Source: Bacteroidales bacterium (GTDB lineage: Bacteria; Bacteroidota; Bacteroidia; Bacteroidales; F082). Taken from it: 64,000 nucleotides of DNA. How positions within the stretch are numbered: the first letter of the stretch is position 1; each line of letters opens with the position of its first letter. Under the pieces are notes generated by a model that saw only the letters and a program-made list of their open reading frames with translations, was not told the origin of the DNA and did no database searches. Where the stretch lies: positions 62,001-126,000 of the forward strand of contig JALNZT010000008.1 in assembly GCA_023229135.1 (NCBI GenBank), read 5' to 3'. Positions 44,301-53,300 of the stretch are shown here, in pieces. The position numbers were made by a program, and so were the translations under genes.

Positions 44301-47300
44301 AATCCATTTAATTTTAGCAGTCAAACCAATCCTGGTATTTATACGGTATCAGCCTATATTGATTACACCAATGTGATATGCAGCATCGATATGATTGGCA
44401 GCCTGGTCGCTGACTCCTTGCCTAAAGAATTTCAAATTACGCCTCAAGGCCAGTTATGCGAAAACGATCAAGAATTGTGTCTGGCGGGCTCAGAAGCAGG
44501 AATTAACTATCGCCTCTGGCTAAATGGTCAGCCTGTTGGTGCTATTGTACCGGGTGATATAAATGGAGGGCCTATTTGTTTTGGAACTCTTAATGCTCCT
44601 GGCACTTACCGCATTAATGCCATAAATACCATTACAGGTTGTGAAATTTTTTACGCAAATCAAGTCGTTGTTAATCCACAACCAATCAAGTATGTAATGT
44701 TTCCTGTGGCTGATTGCGCTGGCTCAGAAATCATCTTAGAGGATTGCGAGCTTGGAATCGATTATTATTTGTACCACGAACCGGCTACTAAAGAATTTAT
44801 TGAGGTTCAAGGCCCTTTAACATGCGCCGGAAGCGGTCCACTTAACTTTGGCCCACAAGTTGACGAAGGTGTATATCGCATTAAAGCTGTAAACCCAGCT
44901 ACAAATTGCTGGACTTGGATGGATGGTTCTACTACCCTATATCCAAATCCTGAGATTTTTGATATTAGTCCTCAATCAGGGGGATGCGCGCCATTAGCAA
45001 TCTATCTTGAGAACTTCGAAACAGATGCTACCTATTATTTATACAGAGGTGCCACACTCGTTACATCAATAGCAGGCTCAACTGGTTCAGTAAACTTTGG
45101 TTTGCAAAGCGTTGCAGGCACTTATACCGTAAAAGCCAAAATAACCCATCCGGGAGGTCTTGAATGCTGGAGTGATATGTCGGGTGAAGTTATTATTTAT
45201 AATTCAGCTGCAGTTTTCACGCTCACGCCCCAAGGACCATCCTGTCCTGATCCGGCTGTAACTTTCAGACTATCAGGCTCCGAGCCAGCTGTTAATTATA
45301 CCTTATGGCATGATGTTTCAGGCATTAAAGAAACCATCGTTGGAACTGGCTTAGCTTTTAATTTCAGCCCTCAATCCGAGCCGGGGCAGTACTGGGTAAT
45401 CGCCTCAACCGGCAATGCCTGCCAAACACAAATGAATGGCATTGGCGTTATCCACGAAATGCCTGCATCATATACAATTACTCCATCAGGACAATTTTGT
45501 TCAAATGACAATCTTGAGATAGGATTAAGCAACTCTGATTTAGGAGTTACTTATTATTTATATAGGGCTAATACAGCTATAACACCGCCAGTAATTGTTG
45601 CCGGAACAGGAAATGCGATCAGTTTTGGCATTAACAACTGGATAGCAGGCACTTATACGGTGATGGCCATTGATGATGCAACAAGCTGTGAAAGATTAAT
45701 GGATGGCATATTAGTTTTAAGCAATCCACCAAACATTTATGCTGTTATGGCAAATGGAGTTATTGCTACTTCCGGATTGTACTGTGCACCCGCTACCATT
45801 GGGTTAGCACTCTCTCAACTTGGAGTTGATTACACACTTCATTCTCCTGACGGTAATAATATTACGTTAGCCGGAACAGGATTTCCATTGGATTTTGGCC
45901 CATTCAGCTATCCGGGCGAATATTCAATAACAGCTTTTAATTCAGCAACAGCATGTAGCTCAAATATGACTGGGACGGTGAATATTTATGACGGGCCTGA
46001 AGTGTTTGTTTTAGTATCGCTTACAGATCCTTTATATTGTTTTGGTGATAATTCGGCTATCGAACTCGTACTCAATTATTCACAAATAGGTGCCCGCTAT
46101 CAGCTATATAGAGATACCGACGCCAACCCAGTTTTTGCAGCTCAACCCGGAACAGGCGGATCGTTAAGCTGGACTGCCGTTTCTCAGCATGGCCCGGGCG
46201 ATTATTACGTCAAGTCCTCTTTTATTGCTAATCCTACATGCAGCGCTGTAATGGATGGTGTAATTCCTGTTGAAGAAATTGACCTACCCACTGCTGCTTT
46301 ATCAGGAACTGAAACTATATGCTCTAGTTACTGCACCGATTTGGTTTTTAATATTACTGCTTCAAAAGCTTTCACCCTAACTTACACAGCAAATAATCAG
46401 TTGCAGGCACCGGTTTCCTTCAATCCGGGAGACGATTTTAGGATCCAGGTTTGTCCTACTGTAAATACCGAATACGAAATTCAAAGCATTGAATACACTG
46501 AATTTCCCTATTGTGTCGGAACAGCTATAAGCGGAACGTTTGACGTAATCGTTGAGCCACTTCCTGCTGTTACTGTCAACAATCCGGGAACCACTTGTAT
46601 CACAACGCCATTCACAACTAATGTAACAACTTCCAATACAAGTACTTACGAATGGATTATCATCAACGGAAATGGAAGCATTAGCCCTAATAATACCGAA
46701 AACATTACTTACACACCAGCAGCCGGCGATGAAGGCACAACTGTTATCTTGCAATTAACCGCATTTGGGTTGAATACGTGTTCGGCTGAATCAGTTTCTG
46801 AACTTGTTGAAATAAATGTTGAGCCTATACCTCAAATTGATATGGGACCAGATGGCTTGATTTGTGAAACAGGAACCTTCACCACCAATACAACGATTGA
46901 TTTTGGCTCAGCCTATCTTTGGGAAATTATTTCAGGAAATGGAACAATTAACCCTAATAATCAGCAAAACACCACCTATACAGCTGCGCCAGGTGATGGC
47001 GGCACTACTGTCCAACTAAAGTTAACGGTTACCGGCGAAGGCACTTGCGTGAACGAGACTGTATCAGATTTTCTTGATATTGTAGTGGAAGAATTACCAA
47101 CAGCTGATGCCGGGGCAGGAGGAATTATTTGCGAAAGCGAAACCTTCCAGCTCAACGGAAGCGCGACAAATCATACTACGGTCTTTTGGGAAGTCATTAA
47201 TGGTATCGGTTCGTTTGATGATGCAACGCTATTAAACGCCGTCTTTACGCCGGGAGATATCAGCAATTTTACTGCTATGACCCTACGACTTACTGTTGCT

Positions 47301-50300
47301 GGTGCAGGATCATGTAACGGCGAAACTGCCACCTCAGAAGTTATCATAGAAGTAGATCCCCTTCCCGAAGCCGAGGCTGGTTTAGGAGGCATCATCTGCG
47401 AAACACAGGGATACCATTTTGCCAATGCTTCAGTCCGAAACAATTCGGGTTTTGTATGGGAAATCCACGATGGCACAGGTCATTTTGATGACCCGCTTCA
47501 TCTGTCACCGGTATTTTATCCGGATCCGGTAACTCAAATTACTGATATGACCTTACGCCTTGTGGCTTATGGCATAAACAATTGCAGCACTACTACTGAC
47601 ACTTCTTTTGTAATAATCACCGTTCATCCCCAACCGGTCGCCTATGCCGGTGCAGGTGGTGAAACATGCGTAAACACGCCTTTTGCTTTGGCTGATGCAA
47701 CCGCTCAACATCAAAGCTCAGTACTTTGGGAAGTTATTTCCGGTGAAGGCTCTATTGATTCACCCCTAAATGTGAATCCAAATTATATTCCCAATGCAGC
47801 AGATGCCGGAACTGTCGTTACGCTAAAGCTAACTGCCTTTGGCGCAGGCCCATGCAGCTCGATTAGCACAAACGATTTTGTAAATATTTTTATTCAAGGC
47901 CTACCAATTGTTGACGCCGGCCCAAGCTTGCAAACATGTTTCTTAGACCCGATAACGATTACCCAGGCGAGTGCATCAAATTACGAGCAGATTATATGGA
48001 CTCATGACGGAAATGGAACCCTTAATAATAGCAATACCATCAGTCCAACATACATACCCGCAGCCGGTGACGAAGGAAATACAATAACACTTACGCTGTC
48101 AGCTGAAGGCTTGGACTCGTGCATAGGGGAATTGGCTACAGATCAAACCACAATTCTTGTCGCACCGCTACCTACAGCTTTTGCCGGCCTTGATGCTACA
48201 ATTTGCGAACTCGAGAATTATACAATCCTTGACGCTTCGGCAACATTTGAAAGCTCAGTAGTCTGGTCAGTAATCAGCGGTTCAGGCAGCATAACTCAGC
48301 CATTTCTGGTAAACACAACTTATATTCCCGCTGCATCAGATGCTGGAACAACCGTTCGCTTGAGACTAACTGTCTATGGAAGGGGCAATTGCGCCGCTTA
48401 TAGCAGCTTTGATGAAATAAATATTTCTGTCGTTGAAAGTCCGATAGCACTGTTTAGCGTCGATACGCCAGTCTGTGAAAACGAAGTGGTCTCATTTACT
48501 GACCTATCTTCTACAACTGCCGGAATCATCGAACAATGGGTTTGGGATTTTGGAGACGGTAGTGCACCTATTACCATAGATTTCCCGGACAATCCGAATG
48601 TTTCACATCTCTATACGCTTCAGGGAGCTTATACTGTTTCTTTGCTGGTAACAACTACCAATGGCTGCACGAATCTTTATTCGACAGAAATAAACATCAG
48701 TCCTGCACCGGTTGCAGCATATGATTACAATGGAGGATTATGCGCTGAAAGTGAAGTTAATTTCATCGACCTTTCGCAAGTAAACGGCGGTGGAAATATC
48801 ATGTCGTGGAATTGGGACTTTGGCGATGGTACTTTTTCAACAGAACAAAATCCTTCACATATTTTCAATGCTGCCGGAGACTATGTTGTTTCCTTAACGG
48901 TTACGAATATGGCAAACTGTGTTAGCCAGACCTTCGTCCAAACTATAACTATCGGCGATCCTATCACAGTTACTATTGATGATACAGATTTAATTGCCTG
49001 CCTAAATGATCCACATCAATTCGATGGTATATCTCCTGAAGCTGTTTGGTGGAATTGGGACTTTGGTGACGGCGCTACCTCCACACTTCAGAATCCAACA
49101 CACACCTACACTTCTGTTGGTAATTACACGGTAACGCTGACAGGCAGCGATATCAATGGCTGTCAGAATGTTGATGTGGTTATGCTTACGGTAAGTCCAA
49201 ATCCTATCGCATTCTTTACAGCTGATCAATCAGCTTGTGCAAATGAAGAAATCAACTTTATTGATGGTTCAATCTCGCCTAACGGGCAGATAACTGAATG
49301 GCTCTGGGAGATGGGAGACGGAACAGTAATTGGTCCTATAACAAATCCTGCCGACAGAAATGTTGTTCACCAATACACGTTCGCAGGAAGTTATGAAGTC
49401 ACATTAACAGTTACTGATATAAATGGCTGCACGGATGATTTCTCAAGCATTGTAATTATTGAAAACGGCCCACTTGCAAACTTTACCTTTCAAGCTGCCT
49501 GTGAAGGTCAAGCTGTTATTTTCACGGATCTTTCTACACCAAATGGCGGCTCAGACCTACTCAGCTGGCAATGGGACTTTGGTGATCCACTCTCGGGAAC
49601 GAATAACACTTCGAACCTGCAAAACCCATCCCATATTTTCATCGGCCCTATGCCTGCTGGAGGATACACCGTTTCTTTAACCGTTACAAATACGCAAGGC
49701 TGTTTCAACACAATCCTATTACCGGTTGAAGTAAATCAGAACCAAACTATTACAATTACAGCAGATACAAACCCCATCTGCCTCGGCAACCCAATGCTAT
49801 TCAGTTCCGATGCAACAAATGTTGTCTCCTGGCAATGGAACTTTGGCGACGGCAGCACCTCTGCGCAGCCTAATCCCGCGCATACTTATCAGTTTGCGGG
49901 TAATTACAATGTAACACTTACTATTCAGGATGGGAATGGATGCACCGCCACAGCGAATCTACCGATTGAGGTAAATGAGCTACCAACAGCTAACTTCAGT
50001 AATACCACTCCGGGATGCCTCAATGAGCCGATTTCCTTCACCGACCTTTCCGTTTCGCCTAATGGCGCAATCGTTGACTGGCTGTGGGATTTTGGCGATG
50101 GAAACACCTCCACTGATCAAAATCCTACTAATGAATATTTAACAGCCGGAACTTTTGTCGTTTCACTGAGCGTTACCGATGCCACTGGCTGTGCGGATAC
50201 GTATCAGAAAACCATTACCATCAAAACTGCACCAATAGCTAACTTCGCTTTTGACGCGGCCTGTATAGGACAACCGGTAATATTTACCGACCTCTCTTCT

Positions 50301-53300
50301 GTCAATAACGGCAGCAATATCATTGGTTGGCAATGGAATTTTGGTGACCCCGCATCAGGAACAGCTAACAATTCGACGGTGCAAAATCCGACCCATATTT
50401 TTGTGGGCAATATGCCTGTAGGTGGATTTACGGTTTCGCTCACGATAACCAATGTGGAAGGCTGTACCGATCTCTTTGAGACACAAGTAGAACTCAATGA
50501 GGCGCAAACGATCACCATCACGACCGACAACGACGTCCATTGTCTGGGCGAAATCGTGCAGTTTAACTCCAATGCCACCAATGTTGAATCGTGGCTATGG
50601 AACTTTGGCGACGGCAACACCTCAACACAGGCCAATCCGACACACATTTATCAGTTTACGGGCAATTATAATGTAACGCTTACTATTCAGGATGCTAATG
50701 GATGTACTGCCTCAGACGCCCACCAGATTGAAGTGAATGAGTTGCCAACGGCCAACTTTAGCAACTCTACCCCCGGTTGTCCCGATGAGACGATCCATTT
50801 TACAGACCTATCTATCTCGCCAAATGGCGGAATAGTAAACTGGCACTGGGAGTTCGGCGATGGCGACGAGGCAATTATTGATGCTCCTGACGATCCCAAT
50901 GTGGATCATATTTATGCCAATCCAGGCACTTATAATGTTACACTAACCGTGACCGATGTTACAGGTTGCGAGGACAGCTTTACGCGTCAAATCGTGACAG
51001 AAAATGCACCGCTGGCAAACTTCACCTTCACCCAAACCTGCTTTGGCGAGCCGGTGCTGTTTACTGATCTTTCGTCGCCCAACGGTGGTTCCGACCTCTT
51101 TAGCTGGGAATGGGATTTTGGCGATCCGCTTTCAGGCGTGAATAACAGCTCTACGCTTCAAAATCCTTCGCACCTGTTTACTGCTGCGGGAGTTTACAAC
51201 GTAAGCCTCACAGTAACAAATACGCAAGGCTGCTCAGACACTTTTACAGCTGAGATTACGGTTAGCGAAACCGTTGACATCGACTTTAGTTTTGCTTCCG
51301 CAGCATTCTGTCCGGGCGAGATAATTGATTTCACCCCGACTGGAGTCGATATAGTTTCTTACGATTGGAGCTTTGGTGATGGTGGCACTTCCATACAACA
51401 AACGCCAACTTATATTTACACCCAACCCGGCACTTATACCGTTTCGCTGCTTGTCACAGCCATCGACGGCTGCCAGGGTTATGTAGAACATGATGTGGTG
51501 ATCAACGAAGAGCCAATAGCAGCTTTCAGTACCAGCAGTCCAAGTTGCAGCGGTTCACCAACACAATTCTTCAATGCTTCCAGTTCGCCAACAGGCTATA
51601 TCACCGAGTGGATTTGGAACTTTGGCGATGGCAGCCCCGAAGTGGTTGTTGCTTTCCCTGATAATCCGGATGTGGAATACACCTACACTGTAATCGGCAC
51701 CTACAATGCCACACTCACAGTAACCAACAGCAACGGCTGCTCCAACAGCATCAGCCATGAAGTTATTGTTGCTCCAGGTCCCATTGCCGCTTTCGACCAC
51801 AGTGGAAGCTGCGCCGAAAGTCCGGTCAGCTTTACCGATCTTTCGCAAGAAAATGGCGGTGGTGTAATTACAAACTGGCAGTGGAACTTTGACGACCTCG
51901 CTTCCGGCACGGCAAATACTTCAACGCTGCAAAATCCTGTACACAGCTTTACAGCTCCCGGCGATTATAACGTTGAACTTATTATCACCAACATCAACGG
52001 ATGCACCGCCTCGGTAACAAACACCATTACCATAGATGATGCACTGGTAGTAGATATTACCGTTGACAACGAAACACCTTGTTTAGGTACACCTGTCAAC
52101 TTCAGCGGAACAGCAGCCGGAGCAGTAATTTGGCTTTGGGATTTTGGAGATGGCAATACAGCCACTGTGCAAAATCCCTCACATACATATATTACAACAG
52201 GCGCATTCACAGTTAGTCTGACTGCGGAAACAGCTGAAGGCTGCAGCAATACCGCTACATTAAATGTTGTGGTAAATCCAGCTCCGGTTTCCCGCTTTAT
52301 CAGCACCAGTCCGGCCTGCTCATCCGATAGCGTACATTTCGTCAATCAGTCCACCACGCCCAATGGCTTTATCCAGACCTTTATTTGGGATATGGGCGAT
52401 GGCAGTGAACCTATTACGGTTGAGGATCCAGGCAATCCTAACGTTGCCTATCTGTATACTTTGCCAGGAACTTATGAGGTTAGCCTAACAGTTATCGACG
52501 ACTCCGGTTGCGAAAACACCAGCAGCAAACTCGTGCAGGTTGAAGCCGGCCCTATTGCTGACTTCACCCAAGACGAAAGCTGCTTTGGAACGCCAACCTT
52601 GTTTACCGACCTGACATCGACCAATGGTGGTTCAGATTTATATAGCTGGCAATGGTGGTTTGACGATCCCAACTCGGGCATCAACAACACCTCTACGCTA
52701 CAAAATCCTTCGCACCGCTTTACAGAAGCCGGCACCTTTACAGTTACACTAATAGCTACCAATACCTCCGGATGTAGCCACACCATTGAAAAAGAAGTAA
52801 TTGTAAAAGAATTGCCAGCAGTTGATTTCACGATTGTCAATGACCAACTCTGCTTGAATACAGCAGCAGAGTTTACCGGAATAGGTGAAAATATCAACAC
52901 CTGGTTCTGGGAATTTGGTGATGGCGGCACTTCCTATGGACAGAATACTACCTATTTGTATGCTGAACCCGGCCAATATACCGTAACGCTGACCGTTACC
53001 GGCATCAACCAATGCCAGAACAGCATCAGCTATCCCATTTTTATCAATGATGCGCCTATCGCTGATTTTAGCGTTGACAATACTTGTTTGGAAGAGAGCA
53101 CACAATTTTTTGACCAAAGTATTAGCCTTTATGGTTTTATAGAAGCATGGGAATGGGATTTCGGAGATGGAAACAACGCGACAGAACAAAACCCGGAACA
53201 TGTATTTGAAAACGCCGATGATTATTTGGTGACCCTCACGGTTACTGACAACTTCGGTTGCTTTGAAACGATCAGCCGTTGGGTATCTATCTATGAAAAA

